This document shows positions 44,831 through 55,187 of a DNA stretch of 64,000 nt, piece by piece. Where the stretch lies: assembly GCF_020297485.1 (NCBI RefSeq), contig NZ_JAIWZC010000001.1, positions 3,906,001 to 3,970,000 of the forward strand, in the 5' to 3' direction. A program made the position numbers and the translations under genes. Position 1 is the stretch's first letter. Each line of letters starts with the position of its first letter. The stretch is from Enterocloster clostridioformis (GTDB lineage: Bacteria > Bacillota > Clostridia > Lachnospirales > Lachnospiraceae). The notes beneath the pieces are model-generated. The model had not been told where the DNA came from. It worked only from the letters and a program-made list of their open reading frames with translations, and ran no database searches.

Positions 44831-46696
44831 CTATATCCGCACCAGATGATACTTCACCTGATTCGCCGTCAGCAGCTGCGCCTCCCTCTGATGGCAGGTA
44901 AACACAATAATCTGATTATCATATGCCTTCACAAGCCATTTTAATGCTGTCTTCAGGCGTTCATCGTCATACAGCACAAAGCTGTCGTCAAAAATCAGGG
45001 GCATGGTATCCCTTCTGCCGTTCTGGACCAGCTTGGCGGCAGCCAGGCGCAGGGCCAGATAAATCTGGTCCATGGTGCCGCTGCTGACCTGCTCTATGGG
45101 AACCAGCTTGGACGGCGTGTTCATGAAGACATCCAGATTCTCGTCAATGCTCATGCTGGTGTAAATTCCACCGGTGATACCGGATATGAGGTCAGAAGCC
45201 TCCCTGTTCAGGTATAATCCGAAGGAATCGCGGATAGAGGTGGACAGAGCGGTCATGGTGTCCTGGGCCAGATCGATGGCGTCCAGTTCCTCCTGAATGC
45301 GCTCGTTTTCCGTCAGCACATGTTTCAGGGCTTCGGCTCTGGTCTTGCAGTCAGCCAGATGTTCCAGCTTCTGCTCCAGTTCCCACTGGATACGCTGCTG
45401 CTGCTCTATCTCCCCGGAAAACTGGTCCTCGCTGGACTGGAGCTTTGCAATTTCTTCTGATAACTGCATCAGGGTCTGTTCCGACTGTTCCACGGCCTTG
45501 CTGAGCCGAAGAAACTCCGCCATCCTCCCCTCCAATGCGTTCATGGCATCCTGGGAAATGCTGGAGTCACCCAGGTGGCGGGCGAATATTTCCTGCAGAA
45601 GACGGGTGCTGGTGTCCAGCTCCTTTCGGAACCGGCGGTTCTTGCCCAGCTTAAGGATGCCGGTTATGCAGGCAGCCAGGGCAATGGCGCCAGATATCCC
45701 TGCTGCGGCCGTAAGAGGAAATGGTAGAAGCACAAGGGAGCGTACCAGGTCCGGCGCCGCCAGGCACAGCCCGGAGGCTCCTGCGAAGGCCAGGGTGATG
45801 AGGAACATGAATACGGCGCAGACAGTCCTGGATTTCCTGCTGCATGCAGCCAGGGTGTTCTGGTATTCGCCGTAAAGCTTTCTGGTGTCCTCCATGTATT
45901 TCTGCACGGATTCCTGATCAGTAAACTGGCTGTTTAAAAGAATCTGCCGTCCTTTGGCAGACTTTTCAAGCAGTCCTTCCTTTTCCTTTTGACAGCTGTC
46001 CAGCTGTTTCCTGATTTCATTCTTCTTGTTGCGGTACGCAATTAACTGGTTGGCATACTGGGGCGCGGATATCTCCTGCTCTGTTTTGCGTATATCCCCC
46101 AAAAGGGCGGTATAACTGCGTGCAGCCTCAGGAACCATCTGATTCTCCAGTTCCCGCCTCTGGCTTTTTAAGTATGCGGTGGCTTTGGTTATATTCAGGG
46201 CAATGCTGCCGGAGGTATTGAGATTGGCGATGTAATTGCGCAGCTCAGCCACCATGCCTCCGTCCGTGGCGCATTTTAACTGGCCGATGCTGATGGTGTT
46301 GTCGTAGGCTGTTTCCGACAGGCCGCAGCGCAGCTGGTCCAGAAGGGCTCGGGAGGGTTCAACCTCTCTGCCCCGTGTTTCATTGACAATGGTCAGCTCC
46401 TTGTTCTGCTTCTGAAATCTTCTCTGGATACGGTATATCTGGCCTTCGCTCTCCAGCCGCATCCATCCCTCGTAGGTGCCGCTTCCCTTCCAGGGCTCGT
46501 ATTTGCTGTAGACATCATTCCTGGCTGCCCGGCCCCTCTGTTTCTCTATACCAAAGAGCATTCCCCTGATAAAGGTGTGAAGGGTGGATTTGCCGGCCTC
46601 GTTTTTGCCGTACACTACATTCAGCCCGTCCTTAAAGGAAATGTCCAGGTCGTGGAATTTACCGAATCCCTCGATGTGTAGACTTAATATCTTCAT
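44831..46696 (-). CDS. SbcC/YhaN-like AAA ATPase
   Basis: Chromosome-repair type ABC ATPase, about 621 residues from ATG 46696 (MKILSLHIEGFGKFHDLDIS) with AAAGGAGC upstream; a 13-residue longer frame exists. Walker A is VYGKNEAGKSTLHTFIRG. The middle has coiled coils and a two-helix hydrophobic hairpin (VCAVFMFLITLAFAGASGLC; AAAGISGAIALAACITGILK), as in YhaN. The C-terminal signature is EQVSSGTMDQIYLALRLAAA and Walker B is MPLIFDDSFVLYDDERL. It pairs with the nuclease gene just upstream. Confidence 0.87.
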   Translation of the reverse strand: MKILSLHIEGFGKFHDLDISFKDGLNVVYGKNEAGKSTLHTFIRGMLFGIEKQRGRAARNDVYSKYEPWKGSGTYEGWMRLESEGQIYRIQRRFQKQNKELTIVNETRGREVEPSRALLDQLRCGLSETAYDNTISIGQLKCATDGGMVAELRNYIANLNTSGSIALNITKATAYLKSQRRELENQMVPEAARSYTALLGDIRKTEQEISAPQYANQLIAYRNKKNEIRKQLDSCQKEKEGLLEKSAKGRQILLNSQFTDQESVQKYMEDTRKLYGEYQNTLAACSRKSRTVCAVFMFLITLAFAGASGLCLAAPDLVRSLVLLPFPLTAAAGISGAIALAACITGILKLGKNRRFRKELDTSTRLLQEIFARHLGDSSISQDAMNALEGRMAEFLRLSKAVEQSEQTLMQLSEEIAKLQSSEDQFSGEIEQQQRIQWELEQKLEHLADCKTRAEALKHVLTENERIQEELDAIDLAQDTMTALSTSIRDSFGLYLNREASDLISGITGGIYTSMSIDENLDVFMNTPSKLVPIEQVSSGTMDQIYLALRLAAAKLVQNGRRDTMPLIFDDSFVLYDDERLKTALKWLVKAYDNQIIVFTCHQREAQLLTANQVKYHLVRI

Positions 46697-46700
46697 GGGT

Positions 46701-47771
46701 TCAGCTCCTTTCATCGGTGGTATGAAGAAGGGCATTTACCCCGTAATACAGGGCTTTCTTTTCCACCGGGCTCATATCTTCTTTTTGAAGGGCCTGGATA
46801 TAGAATCCAATCATATCGCTGGAATGCTCGGCAAACAGTGCTGAAAAATCGTACTGAGGCTCAGAGTCATCAATAATTTCCGCAATCCTGTATCTGACTG
46901 TGAGCTGCTCCAGGTCAAATTCAATGTCAGGGTCCCTCATGCCCCTGATTCGGAACCGGTAAATATGCTGGGAACCCCGGTTTTCAATCTCATTTGATAT
47001 GCGGTCGCAAAGCTCTCCGTTGGTAGTGTCCCTGGACACATTCACGGCCAGTGGTATGTACTGGAGGCTGGCAGCAGGAATAAACTGAAGGTTTATCAGT
47101 TTCCTGGTGACAGGATGAATCTCTCCCGCATAAAAGCCATGGGAACCGGTCTCGGTCAGATCCAGAGGTTCGGGAGAGCCGCAGTAAGCAATCTTTCCGT
47201 CCGCCAGGACATGAGGTTTGTGGATATGTCCCAGGGCGATGTAGGAAAATGGGGACAGCTCCAGGCTGTTGAAATTAATGGGCAGGTGGGCAGTGTCGCC
47301 GCCGTGGGCCATGAGGATTTGAATGCGGCTGTTTAAAGGAACCTGTATATCCTCCAGCAGGGGCGCCTTGATTTCGGCCGTGTGATAGCTGAAACCATGA
47401 ACTTCCGTGTTAATGTCCTCAAAGTAGACAGAGGTCAGATCTTCATCCATAATGAAGGTCACGTTGGGACTCCAGGTAAAGCTTAACAGGGCAGAGTTCT
47501 CCCTGATGCGGTCATGGTTGCCTGCTATCAGGATGACCTTTACGGCAGGAATGGTGGAGAAGAGATAATTGACCTCCTTAAGGTCTTTCATCAGCGGCTG
47601 CCTGTGAAACAGGTCTCCGCTGATGAATAAGCAGTCCACATCCATCTCTTTTGCCTTTTCTATGATTATCCGGAAGGTATCTTTGATGGCCTGGGCGCGT
47701 TCCTTGCCCCAGGGCTTGTTTGCATCGGGACACATACCCCAGTGGATATCCCCGGTGTGGATGAATTTCAT
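46701..47771 (-). CDS. SbcD/YhaO-like DNA repair exonuclease
   Basis: A 356-residue calcineurin-like phosphoesterase. Metal-site motifs are MKFIHTGDIHWGM, DCLFISGDLFHRQ, VKVILIAGNHDRI, ILMAHGGD and YIALGHIHKPH. The C-terminal capping region fits YhaO/SbcD proteins. Its stop is 4 bases from the ATPase start, so the two make a nuclease-ATPase complex comparable to SbcCD/Mre11-Rad50. Confidence 0.9.
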   Translation of the reverse strand: MKFIHTGDIHWGMCPDANKPWGKERAQAIKDTFRIIIEKAKEMDVDCLFISGDLFHRQPLMKDLKEVNYLFSTIPAVKVILIAGNHDRIRENSALLSFTWSPNVTFIMDEDLTSVYFEDINTEVHGFSYHTAEIKAPLLEDIQVPLNSRIQILMAHGGDTAHLPINFNSLELSPFSYIALGHIHKPHVLADGKIAYCGSPEPLDLTETGSHGFYAGEIHPVTRKLINLQFIPAASLQYIPLAVNVSRDTTNGELCDRISNEIENRGSQHIYRFRIRGMRDPDIEFDLEQLTVRYRIAEIIDDSEPQYDFSALFAEHSSDMIGFYIQALQKEDMSPVEKKALYYGVNALLHTTDERS

Positions 47772-47799
47772 GTCTGCCTCCTGTCAAATGTTGGGGTCT

Positions 47800-49191
47800 T
47801 TATAATTCGCAGTTGTTTACTGTTCTTGGGAATGGGATTACGTCACGGATGTTGGACATTCCGGTCAGGTACATGACGCAGCGCTCAAAACCAAGGCCGA
47901 AGCCTGCGTGGCGTGTGGAGCCGTATTTTCTTAAATCCAGATAGAAGTCATAGTCCTCCTTCTTAAGGCCAAGCTCGTCCATCCTGGATGTCAGTCTGCC
48001 GTAATCGTCCTCTCTCTGGCTGCCGCCGATGATCTCGCCGATACCGGGAACCAGACAGTCTACGGCTGCCACGGTTTTGTTGTCAGGATTCATCTTCATA
48101 TAGAAGGCTTTGATTTCCTTCGGATAATCGGTTACGAATACAGGCTTTTTAAATACCTGCTCTGTCAGATAGCGCTCATGCTCTGTCTGCAGGTCACAGC
48201 CCCAGGATACCTTGTAGTCAAATTCATCGTTATGTTCTTCCAGTATCTTCACGGCCTCGGTGTAGGTAATCCGGCCAAACTCGGAATTTAACACATTGTG
48301 GAGACGGTCCAGAAGACCCTTGTCCACAAATTGGTTGAAGAAGTTCATTTCCTCAGGCGCATGCTCCAATACAAACCGGATGATATATTTTAGCATACCT
48401 TCTGCCAGGCACATGTTATCATCCAGGTCAGCAAAGGCCATCTCCGGTTCAATCATCCAGAACTCAGCCGCATGGCGGGTGGTATTGGAATTCTCGGCGC
48501 GGAAGGTGGGGCCGAAGGTATATACGTTGCGGAAGGCCATGGCATAGGTCTCAGCGTTCAGCTGCCCGCTGACGGTCAGGTTGGTGGCCTTGCCGAAGAA
48601 GTCCTGGCTGAAATCCGCCCTGCCGTCCTCTGTCTTTGGGATATTGTTTAAATCCATGGTGGTTACCTGGAACATTTCCCCGGCGCCCTCACAGTCACTG
48701 CCGGTAATCAGAGGCGTGTGAACATAGACAAAATCTCTCTCCTGGAAATACTGGTGAATGGCGTACGCAATTAAGGAGCGCACACGGAATACAGCCTGAA
48801 AGGTATTGGTCCTGGGACGCAGATGGGAGATGGTGCGCAGGAACTCCAGGGAGTGACGCTTCTTCTGAAGAGGATAATCCGGTGAGGAGGTTCCCTCCAC
48901 AGTGACCTCGGCGGCCTGAATTTCAAATGGCTGCTTGGCCTGGGGAGTACTTACCAGGGTTCCCCTGACAAGAATGGCTGTTCCCACACTTAATTTAGAA
49001 ACTTCCGCGAAGTTGGGAAGGGTATCGTGGTAGACAATCTGCAATGTTTCAAAAAAACTTCCGTCACTGACAACAATGAAGCCAAATGCTTTGGAGTCAC
49101 GCAGGCTGCGAACCCAGCCTCCCACATTTATCTCCTTGCCGAGATGTTCCTCCGGATGTTTGTAAAGTTCTCTTACGGTAATCAGATCCAT
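47800..49191 (-). CDS. asnS: Asparaginyl-tRNA synthetase
   Basis: Class II aminoacyl-tRNA synthetase, 463 residues. The N-terminal OB-fold anticodon domain includes [20 protein letters not shown]. Motif 2 is in [20 protein letters not shown] and motif 3 in [20 protein letters not shown]. It ends [14 protein letters not shown], the typical AsnRS C-terminus. A strong promoter lies about 80 bases upstream; the leader is too short for a T-box. Confidence 0.96.
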   Translation of the reverse strand: MDLITVRELYKHPEEHLGKEINVGGWVRSLRDSKAFGFIVVSDGSFFETLQIVYHDTLPNFAEVSKLSVGTAILVRGTLVSTPQAKQPFEIQAAEVTVEGTSSPDYPLQKKRHSLEFLRTISHLRPRTNTFQAVFRVRSLIAYAIHQYFQERDFVYVHTPLITGSDCEGAGEMFQVTTMDLNNIPKTEDGRADFSQDFFGKATNLTVSGQLNAETYAMAFRNVYTFGPTFRAENSNTTRHAAEFWMIEPEMAFADLDDNMCLAEGMLKYIIRFVLEHAPEEMNFFNQFVDKGLLDRLHNVLNSEFGRITYTEAVKILEEHNDEFDYKVSWGCDLQTEHERYLTEQVFKKPVFVTDYPKEIKAFYMKMNPDNKTVAAVDCLVPGIGEIIGGSQREDDYGRLTSRMDELGLKKEDYDFYLDLRKYGSTRHAGFGLGFERCVMYLTGMSNIRDVIPFPRTVNNCEL

Positions 49192-49272
49192 GACTGATAT
49201 TCTCCTTTTCTCTCATCTATATATTCAGTATCCCCAATTCCCCTGGAAATGGACGGTAACTACATATACGTG

Positions 49273-49301
49273 ATTATATGATATTTCCCGCCATGTTTCA
49301 A
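49273..49301 (-). promoter_or_regulatory. Promoter of asnS
   Basis: On the minus strand TTGAAA (49301-49296), a 17-base spacer and TATAAT (49278-49273). The rest of the 380-base gap between asnS and glgC shows no gene. Confidence 0.7.
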
Positions 49302-49527
49302 GGCTTAACTTTCCCCGGAGCCAGGTGCGAAGCCTGTATTTTCAATATGATTAGATTATCATGATGTTTAGACGGGGACGAGGGGGAGTTATTTAGTGGT
49401 AAATTTTGAGAGAGGTACAAGATATAGATAAATCAACATTAAATGGTTAAAAACGGAAAAAATGTCGGAAAAATGCACAAAAACGATGAAATAAATTTAA
49501 AAATTTATGTACTATTTACGAAGTTTG

Positions 49528-49536
49528 TGGTATAAT
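49528..49536 (+). promoter_or_regulatory. Extended -10 promoter of glgC
   Basis: TG-G-TATAAT at 49528-49536, 37 bases before the glgC start. No good -35 is visible. Confidence 0.5.
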
Positions 49537-49572
49537 TAAAATACAAAAATTTTAACAGCAAGAGGTGATAAC

Positions 49573-50847
49573 GTGATTAAAAAAGAAATGATAGCTATGC
49601 TATTAGCAGGCGGACAGGGAAGCCGCCTTGGCGTGCTAACACAAAAAGTAGCCAAGCCGGCTGTATCTTTTGGGGGGAAGTACCGAATCATTGATTTTCC
49701 GCTGAGCAACTGTATCAATTCCGGAGTTGACACGGTCGGGGTATTGACACAGTATCAGCCATTACGTTTAAATTCTCATATTGGAATTGGAGTACCATGG
49801 GATTTAGACCGGAACGTTGGTGGTGTAACCATTTTACCTCCGTATGAGCGCAGCAAAGGCAGCGATTGGTACACAGGAACTGCCAATGCCATTTATCAGA
49901 ACCTGGAGTATATGGAATCCTATAACCCGGAATATGTTCTGATTTTATCCGGTGACCATATTTACAAGATGGATTATGAGGTAATGCTGGATTATCATAA
50001 AGCCAATAATGCAGATATCACCATTGCTGCCATGCCAGTACCCATCGAGGAGGCCAGCCGTTTCGGCATCCTGATTACGGACGAGTCTAACCGCATCACG
50101 GAATTCGAGGAGAAGCCTCCTGTTCCCAGAAGCAACTTAGCATCCATGGGTATCTACATATTCAGCTGGCCTGTATTAAAGGAAGCTCTGATTAAGATGA
50201 AGGAAGAGCCGGGGTGCGATTTCGGCAAACACATCATTCCATACTGCCACGCAAGAGGCGACAGGATATTTGCATATGAATATAATGGTTATTGGAAGGA
50301 TGTAGGTACGCTGGGCTCCTACTGGGAGGCCAATATGGAACTCATTGATATCATTCCTGAGTTCAATCTGTATGAGGAATACTGGAAGATTTACACCAAG
50401 AATGATGTGATTCCGCCCCAGTTTATTTCCAATGAGGCAAATATTGAGAGAAGCATTATCGGTGAGGGAACTGAGATTTACGGCGAGGTAATGAACTCCG
50501 TTATCGGAGCAGGCGTCACCGTTGCCAAGGGAGCCGTGGTGAAGGATTCCATTATAATGCAGGGTACCGTCATCGGAGCGGGTACCGTTGTGAACAAGGC
50601 CATCATTGCTGAGAATGTAAGGATTGGCTCTGGTGTGGAACTGGGTATAGGAGAGTATGCGCCCAGTACATATGACCCCAAGGTATATCAGTTCGATCTG
50701 GTGACCATTGGTGAGAATTCTGTGATTCCTGACGGGGTTAAGGTAGGCAAGAACACTGCCATAGCAGGCGAGACAACCGTAGGCGATTATCCTGACGGAT
50801 TACTGGCTGGCGGAAATTACATTATAAAGGCAGGTGGCGTAAAATGA
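49573..50847 (+). CDS. glgC: Glucose-1-phosphate adenylyltransferase
   Basis: Makes ADP-glucose, the glycogen precursor, 424 residues. The start is GTG 49573 behind AGAGGTGATAAC. The nucleotidyltransferase motif is [20 protein letters not shown], followed by [26 protein letters not shown] and [13 protein letters not shown]. The C-terminal left-handed beta-helix has hexapeptide repeats ([16 protein letters not shown]). It overlaps glgD by four bases (ATGA), so the subunits are made together. Confidence 0.96.
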   Translation: MIKKEMIAMLLAGGQGSRLGVLTQKVAKPAVSFGGKYRIIDFPLSNCINSGVDTVGVLTQYQPLRLNSHIGIGVPWDLDRNVGGVTILPPYERSKGSDWYTGTANAIYQNLEYMESYNPEYVLILSGDHIYKMDYEVMLDYHKANNADITIAAMPVPIEEASRFGILITDESNRITEFEEKPPVPRSNLASMGIYIFSWPVLKEALIKMKEEPGCDFGKHIIPYCHARGDRIFAYEYNGYWKDVGTLGSYWEANMELIDIIPEFNLYEEYWKIYTKNDVIPPQFISNEANIERSIIGEGTEIYGEVMNSVIGAGVTVAKGAVVKDSIIMQGTVIGAGTVVNKAIIAENVRIGSGVELGIGEYAPSTYDPKVYQFDLVTIGENSVIPDGVKVGKNTAIAGETTVGDYPDGLLAGGNYIIKAGGVK

Positions 50848-51965
50848 GAGCAATCGGTATCGTATTAGCAGGCGGTAACAGCAAGAGGATGCGGGAACTT
50901 TCTAATAAGAGGGCAGTGGCTGCCATGCCGGTTGCAGGAAGCTACCGCAGCATTGACTTTGCACTCAGCAACATGACAAACTCCCACATCCAGAACGTGG
51001 CAGTTTTTACACAGTATAATTCCAGGTCCCTGAATCTACACTTAAGTTCCTCCAAGTGGTGGGATTTCGGACGTAAACAGGGCGGACTCTTTGTATTTAC
51101 CCCATCCATCACACCGGAGAACGGCGACTGGTACAGGGGAACAGCGGACGCATTATACCAGAACCTTACATTCTTAAAAAACAGCCATGAGCCATATGTG
51201 GTCATAGCGGCAGGCGACGGCGTATACAAGCTGGATTATAATAAGGTCCTGGAGTATCACATTGAGAAAAAGGCAGACATTACCGTTGTCTGCAAGGACA
51301 TGGAAGAGGGCACGGATGTGACCCGGTTCGGCTGTGTGAAGCTGAATGATGACGGCCGTATCACGGACTTCGAGGAGAAGCCCATGGCATCTGACGCCAC
51401 CACCATTTCCTGCGGTATCTATGTTATCCGCAGAAGGCAGCTTATTGAACTGCTGGAGCGCTGCGCTGCAGAAGACAGGTATGACCTGGTCAATGACATT
51501 CTGGTGCGCTATAAAAATCTTAAGAGAATTTATGCTTATAAGCTGGACGGCTACTGGAGCAACATTGCTTCCGTGGATTCCTATTATAAGACAAATATGG
51601 ATTTCCTCAAACCTGAGGTGAGGGATTACTTCTTCAAGCAGTATCCTGATGTATACACTAAGATCGATGATCTTCCTCCTGCCAAGTACAACCCTGGCGC
51701 TCTGGTCAGAAACAGCCTGATATCCAGCGGATGTATCCTGAATGGTACAGTTGAAAACTCCATTCTCTTTAAAAAGGCATACGTGGGCAACAATTGTGTA
51801 ATAAAGAATTCTATTATTTTAAATGACGTTTATATTGGTGACAACACGGTGATTGAGAACTGTATCGTAGAGAGCAGGGATACCATCCGTGCCAACACCA
51901 CACACATCGGCACACCGGAGAACATCAAAATCGTTGTGGAGAAAAACGAAAGGTATACATTATAA
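50844..51965 (+). CDS. glgD: GlgD, regulatory subunit of ADP-glucose synthesis
   Basis: A 373-residue GlgC paralogue found with GlgC in Firmicutes. It keeps the fold ([60 protein letters not shown]). It lacks the exact GGxGxRLxPLT-type catalytic loop, as expected for the non-catalytic or less active subunit. It forms a heterotetramer with GlgC in the species studied. Product of this operon plus GlgB supports glycogen storage. Confidence 0.94.
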   Translation: MRAIGIVLAGGNSKRMRELSNKRAVAAMPVAGSYRSIDFALSNMTNSHIQNVAVFTQYNSRSLNLHLSSSKWWDFGRKQGGLFVFTPSITPENGDWYRGTADALYQNLTFLKNSHEPYVVIAAGDGVYKLDYNKVLEYHIEKKADITVVCKDMEEGTDVTRFGCVKLNDDGRITDFEEKPMASDATTISCGIYVIRRRQLIELLERCAAEDRYDLVNDILVRYKNLKRIYAYKLDGYWSNIASVDSYYKTNMDFLKPEVRDYFFKQYPDVYTKIDDLPPAKYNPGALVRNSLISSGCILNGTVENSILFKKAYVGNNCVIKNSIILNDVYIGDNTVIENCIVESRDTIRANTTHIGTPENIKIVVEKNERYTL

Positions 51966-52042
51966 TACGCACATAGCCCCGCAAATCGCACGGGGAGCGC
52001 AGAGCGGGGGACCGGCGGGATAAGACGGAAGGGGTAGAAAAC

Positions 52043-52330
52043 ATGCAGGTTACAGACGTGAGAGTGAGACGGGTTGAGAAGGAAGGCAAGATGAAAGCAA
52101 TTGTTTCTATCACACTGGACAACGAATTCGTCATTCATGACATCAAGGTAATTGAGGGGGAGAAGGGTTTATTCATAGCCATGCCAAGCCGCAAGGCAGC
52201 GGACGGAGAGTACCGCGATATTGCTCATCCTATTAATTCCAACACAAGGGATATGATTCAGACCATCATTCTGAATAAATACGAGACAACCTTGCTGGAG
52301 AATGAGGCGGCAGCGGATGGAACGGCATAA
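52043..52330 (+). CDS. spoVG: SpoVG-family regulator
   Basis: Small RNA/DNA-binding regulator linked to sporulation and septation, 95 residues. [40 protein letters not shown] and [20 protein letters not shown] are the family's conserved blocks. It starts at 52043 behind GGAAGGGGTAG and ends at its own terminator. It supports a spore-forming host. Confidence 0.95.
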   Translation: MQVTDVRVRRVEKEGKMKAIVSITLDNEFVIHDIKVIEGEKGLFIAMPSRKAADGEYRDIAHPINSNTRDMIQTIILNKYETTLLENEAAADGTA

Positions 52331-52349
52331 GATACAGACAGAATAATGA

Positions 52350-52404
52350 ACGGGAGCTGTTTTCCGGATAACGGGAAGTTAACCGGGACGGCTCCTGTTT
52401 TTGT
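52350..52404 (+). terminator. Terminator after spoVG
   Basis: ACGGGAGC pairs with GCTCCTGT around a longer, partly paired loop, followed by TTTTTG on the plus strand. Confidence 0.6.
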
Positions 52405-52407
52405 GTT

Positions 52408-52466
52408 AAAAAAACCAAAAAACGTTTGGAGTCCCCTTAAAATAAGGGGGAATCCAAACGTTTTGG
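52408..52466 (-). terminator. Long two-part hairpin terminator of the FAD-oxidoreductase gene
   Basis: On the minus strand, CCAAAACGTTTGGA and TCCAAACGTTTTTTGG enclose a second stem (CCCCTTA/TAAGGGG). They are followed by TTTTTTGG and then TTTTTTT. It lies about 85 bases downstream of the oxidoreductase stop at 52552. The plus side also ends T-rich, so it may work both ways. Confidence 0.75.
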
Positions 52467-52551
52467 AATTGTAAAAACCGCCACACAGGATTTTCCGCCC
52501 CGTGTATGACAGCAGATTGCCGGCGTCCATCTGTTATGGGCGTCTCTATAT

Positions 52552-53961
52552 TCAGCCCCCCATCTGCCTTAATATACTCCTGGCCACGCTTATGCCATTT
52601 GCGGATGCCTGCTGGAGCCCTCTGGTGACGGAGGCGCCGTCTCCGATTGCCCGCAGTCCCCTGATACTGGTTTCAAAGTCAGCATTGACAACTACTTTAT
52701 TGGAGTAGAACTTGACCTCGACGCCGTAGAGAAGAGTCTCGTCGCTGGCAATGCCGGGAGTTACCTTATCCAGGGCCAGAAGCATTTCCTTGATATCCGT
52801 CATGATACGATGGGGGAATACCAGGGACAGGTCTCCCGGCACGGCATCCTTCAGAGTGGGAATCAGGTTGTTGCGGCAGAGACGCTCCTCTGTGGTCCGG
52901 CGTCCTCTCTGGAAATCACCGAAGGTCTGAACCATGATTCTTCCTCCGCAGAGCATGTTGGACAGCTGGGCAATGTGCTTGCCGTATTCAATGGGTTCGT
53001 TGAAGGGCTTGGTAAAGTTCTTGCTCACCAGAAGGGCAAAATTGGTATTATTTGTCTTATACTCCTGGGATTTGTACGCATGGCCGTTTACCACTGCAAG
53101 GCCGTTCTCGTAGTATTCTGTGGCCACCTCCCCGGAAGGATTAGTACAGAAGGTGCGGACCTTGTCGTCGAAGGTGGGGGTATAGTATACCAGCTTGGCT
53201 TCATACAGGTTCTCGTTTAAGAACTTCATGACCTCATCCCGGACTTCCACACGCACGCCTATGTCCACAGTGCCTACCTGGGTCTGGATTCCATGGTTTC
53301 CGCAGATATGTGAGAACCAGTCAGAACCCTCCCGTCCAATGGCGGAAACCACCTCAGGCGCATAGTAAGTCTCGTCCTTGTCCGTGATGATACCCTTTAC
53401 GGTATCGCCCTCAATGATGATGTCCCTGACCATGGTGTTGAATTCCATGGTAATGCCCTGGGCCAGAAGGTGCTCCTGAAGCCGGGTATAAATCTTATAC
53501 CCTTCCTCGGTTCCCAGATGGCGGATGGGGCATTCGATCAGCTTTAAGTTAGCGCCGATGGCTTTGCGGCGGATTTCCTCTATTTCTTTTTGTTTGTCAA
53601 CGCCGTATACATTGGTGTCAGCGCCGAATTTTAAGTAGATGTTATCAGATTCCTTTAAGAGTTCAACCGTTTTATCATATCCCAGGATTTCCGGAAGGTT
53701 GCCGCCCACATCGGGGGACAGGGACAGCTTGCCGTCGGAAAACGCGCCTGCGCCCGCGAAGCCGGTGGTAATGGAGCAGGGTTTGCAGCCCACGCATACC
53801 TTGGTGGTACGCTTTGGACAGACTCTCTTTTCGATGGGGCGTCCTTTTTCTACCATGAGAATTTTCATATCGGGTTTCTTCTGGATTAATTCATACGCGC
53901 AGAAGATGCCGGAGGGACCTGCTCCAATAATGATTACGTCGTAATTTGTGGATGGATTCAT
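52552..53961 (-). CDS. FAD-dependent oxidoreductase (COG2509 type)
   Basis: About 469 residues from ATG 53961 (MNPSTNYDVIIIGAGPSGIF), with AAAGGAG upstream. The N-terminal FAD-binding loop is DVIIIGAGPSGIFCAYELI. A Cys-rich segment, CPKRTTKVCVGCKPCSITTG, may bind metal or take part in redox chemistry. FAGAGAFSDGKLSLSPDVGG and the C-terminal GLRAIGDGASVTRGLQQASA match the family of uncharacterised FAD-dependent dehydrogenases common in Clostridia. The leader carries a purine-type riboswitch, so its activity may tie to purine or nucleotide status. Substrate unknown. Confidence 0.85.
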   Translation of the reverse strand: MNPSTNYDVIIIGAGPSGIFCAYELIQKKPDMKILMVEKGRPIEKRVCPKRTTKVCVGCKPCSITTGFAGAGAFSDGKLSLSPDVGGNLPEILGYDKTVELLKESDNIYLKFGADTNVYGVDKQKEIEEIRRKAIGANLKLIECPIRHLGTEEGYKIYTRLQEHLLAQGITMEFNTMVRDIIIEGDTVKGIITDKDETYYAPEVVSAIGREGSDWFSHICGNHGIQTQVGTVDIGVRVEVRDEVMKFLNENLYEAKLVYYTPTFDDKVRTFCTNPSGEVATEYYENGLAVVNGHAYKSQEYKTNNTNFALLVSKNFTKPFNEPIEYGKHIAQLSNMLCGGRIMVQTFGDFQRGRRTTEERLCRNNLIPTLKDAVPGDLSLVFPHRIMTDIKEMLLALDKVTPGIASDETLLYGVEVKFYSNKVVVNADFETSIRGLRAIGDGASVTRGLQQASANGISVARSILRQMGG

Positions 53962-54009
53962 AGGAAAACTCCTTTCTTTCACTGCCTGATTTGCCTGGTT
54001 TCATGGCAC

Positions 54010-54102
54010 AAAAAAAACCAGTATGCAAAATAGAAGCATGTAGTCAACTATTCCGGTAGCTGGTAGAAACGTTCATCCAATCATGAACTTATACAGGCAT
54101 CA
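54010..54102 (-). promoter_or_regulatory. Purine (guanine-class) riboswitch with terminator
   Basis: The minus-strand leader reads, in order: TATAAG after P1; P2 hairpin GTTCAT-GATTGG-ATGAAC; the invariant J2/3 GTTTCTACC; P3 arms AGCTA and TAGTT around CCGGAA; and the 3' core GACTA. GACTA, with C at the specificity position, points to guanine/hypoxanthine rather than adenine. An imperfect P1 follows the core, and a short hairpin then leads into eight T (54017-54010). This suits a transcription-terminating off-switch. The AUG of the oxidoreductase is about 50 bases further. Confidence 0.78.
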
Positions 54103-54112
54103 CAACGGTTAT

Positions 54113-54141
54113 AGTTTAGCATAGTATGTGGTGTTATGCAA
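54113..54141 (-). promoter_or_regulatory. Promoter upstream of the riboswitch
   Basis: On the minus strand TTGCAT (54141-54136), a 17-base spacer and TAAACT (54118-54113), correctly placed to transcribe the aptamer from its 5' side. Confidence 0.5.
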
Positions 54142-54261
54142 GGGCGGAATATCTTAAAATCCATTATGGAATAAGGGCCGGAAACCTTAAGAAAAACCAA
54201 TCAGACCTTTAGAAAAAATTTCATAAATAGTCAGAGAATAGTCACGGTATATTAAGGCAAA

Positions 54262-54289
54262 TTCAAAGATTATTGTATTCTCTTATGAT
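54262..54289 (+). promoter_or_regulatory. Possible promoter of the GT51 gene
   Basis: TTCAAA (54262-54267), a 16-base spacer and TATGAT (54284-54289), about 65 bases before the start at 54355. Confidence 0.35.
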
Positions 54290-54354
54290 ATGATACATAT
54301 ATGAGATAAGATGATTCCATAATATATGATTCAGAAGAGAAAGCGGGTGAAAGA

Positions 54355-55068
54355 ATGAAGGTGCGTACAGGTATCAAGTGGGCGGCAGCTGTAATGCTTA
54401 TGGTGGTTCTGTGTTTCAGCGTGACAGTGGCCGTGAAGGGTTACGGATTGTACCGGGAGGCCATTGACAGTGTGAGCCTTGAAGATAAGGTGGCGTCCAT
54501 ACGTGCCAAGGAAAACTACACCACCTTTGACCAGCTTCCTGAGATTTATGTGGATGCGGTGCTGTCCGTGGAGGACCACAGGTTCTATAACCATCCGGGA
54601 ATCGACGTGATAGCCATTGGAAGGGCTGTATTCAATGATATAAAGGCAGGGTCCTTTGTGGAAGGCGGAAGCACGGTGACACAGCAGCTGGCCAAGAACA
54701 TGTATTTCAGCCAGGAAAAGGAGCTGGTCCGCAAGGCGGCGGAGGTCCTGGTGGCATTTGATTTAGAGAGGAACTACAGCAAGAATGAGATTCTGGAGCT
54801 GTATGTGAATACCATTTATTATGGGAACGGATATTACTGTGTGAAGGATGCAAGCAATGGCTACTTCGGCAAGGAGCCTGAGGACATGACGGATTATGAG
54901 AGCACACTGCTGGCCGGGATCCCCAACGCCCCATCCTGCTATGCGCCCACTGTGAGCCAGGAACTGGCAGCCAGACGCCAGCAGCAGGTTCTGGACCGTC
55001 TGGTGAAATGCGGATATTTTACAGAGGAACGGGCTTTGGAAACCATGGCGGTTGGAAGCAGCCGGTGA
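54355..55068 (+). CDS. GT51 peptidoglycan transglycosylase (monofunctional)
   Basis: Polymerises lipid II into glycan strands on the outer membrane face, 237 residues. One N-terminal membrane anchor (WAAAVMLMVVLCFSVTVAV) precedes the GT51 domain. The motifs are SVEDHRFYNHPGIDVIAIGR with the catalytic Glu, FVEGGSTVTQQLAKNMYF, RKAAEVLVAFDLERNYSKNE with the second catalytic-site region, and YYGNGYYCVKDASNGYFGK. There is no penicillin-binding domain, so it is a monofunctional enzyme. The start at 54355 follows AAGCGGGTGAAAGA. Confidence 0.92.
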   Translation: MKVRTGIKWAAAVMLMVVLCFSVTVAVKGYGLYREAIDSVSLEDKVASIRAKENYTTFDQLPEIYVDAVLSVEDHRFYNHPGIDVIAIGRAVFNDIKAGSFVEGGSTVTQQLAKNMYFSQEKELVRKAAEVLVAFDLERNYSKNEILELYVNTIYYGNGYYCVKDASNGYFGKEPEDMTDYESTLLAGIPNAPSCYAPTVSQELAARRQQQVLDRLVKCGYFTEERALETMAVGSSR

Positions 55069-55187
55069 TGATGGGAATATGGCAGCCGGTGATGACAGGA
55101 ATATGATTGGCAGACGGAGGAAAGCTGGAGGAAAGAACCTTCATCTGCTTTACATTTTAAGCGTAATCTGATAGAATGATGGAACAG

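Noticed and set aside
49192..49272. T-box leader for asnS
   Set aside because: The promoter at 49273-49301 leaves only about 75 leader bases, with no T-box sequence or antiterminator/terminator pair.
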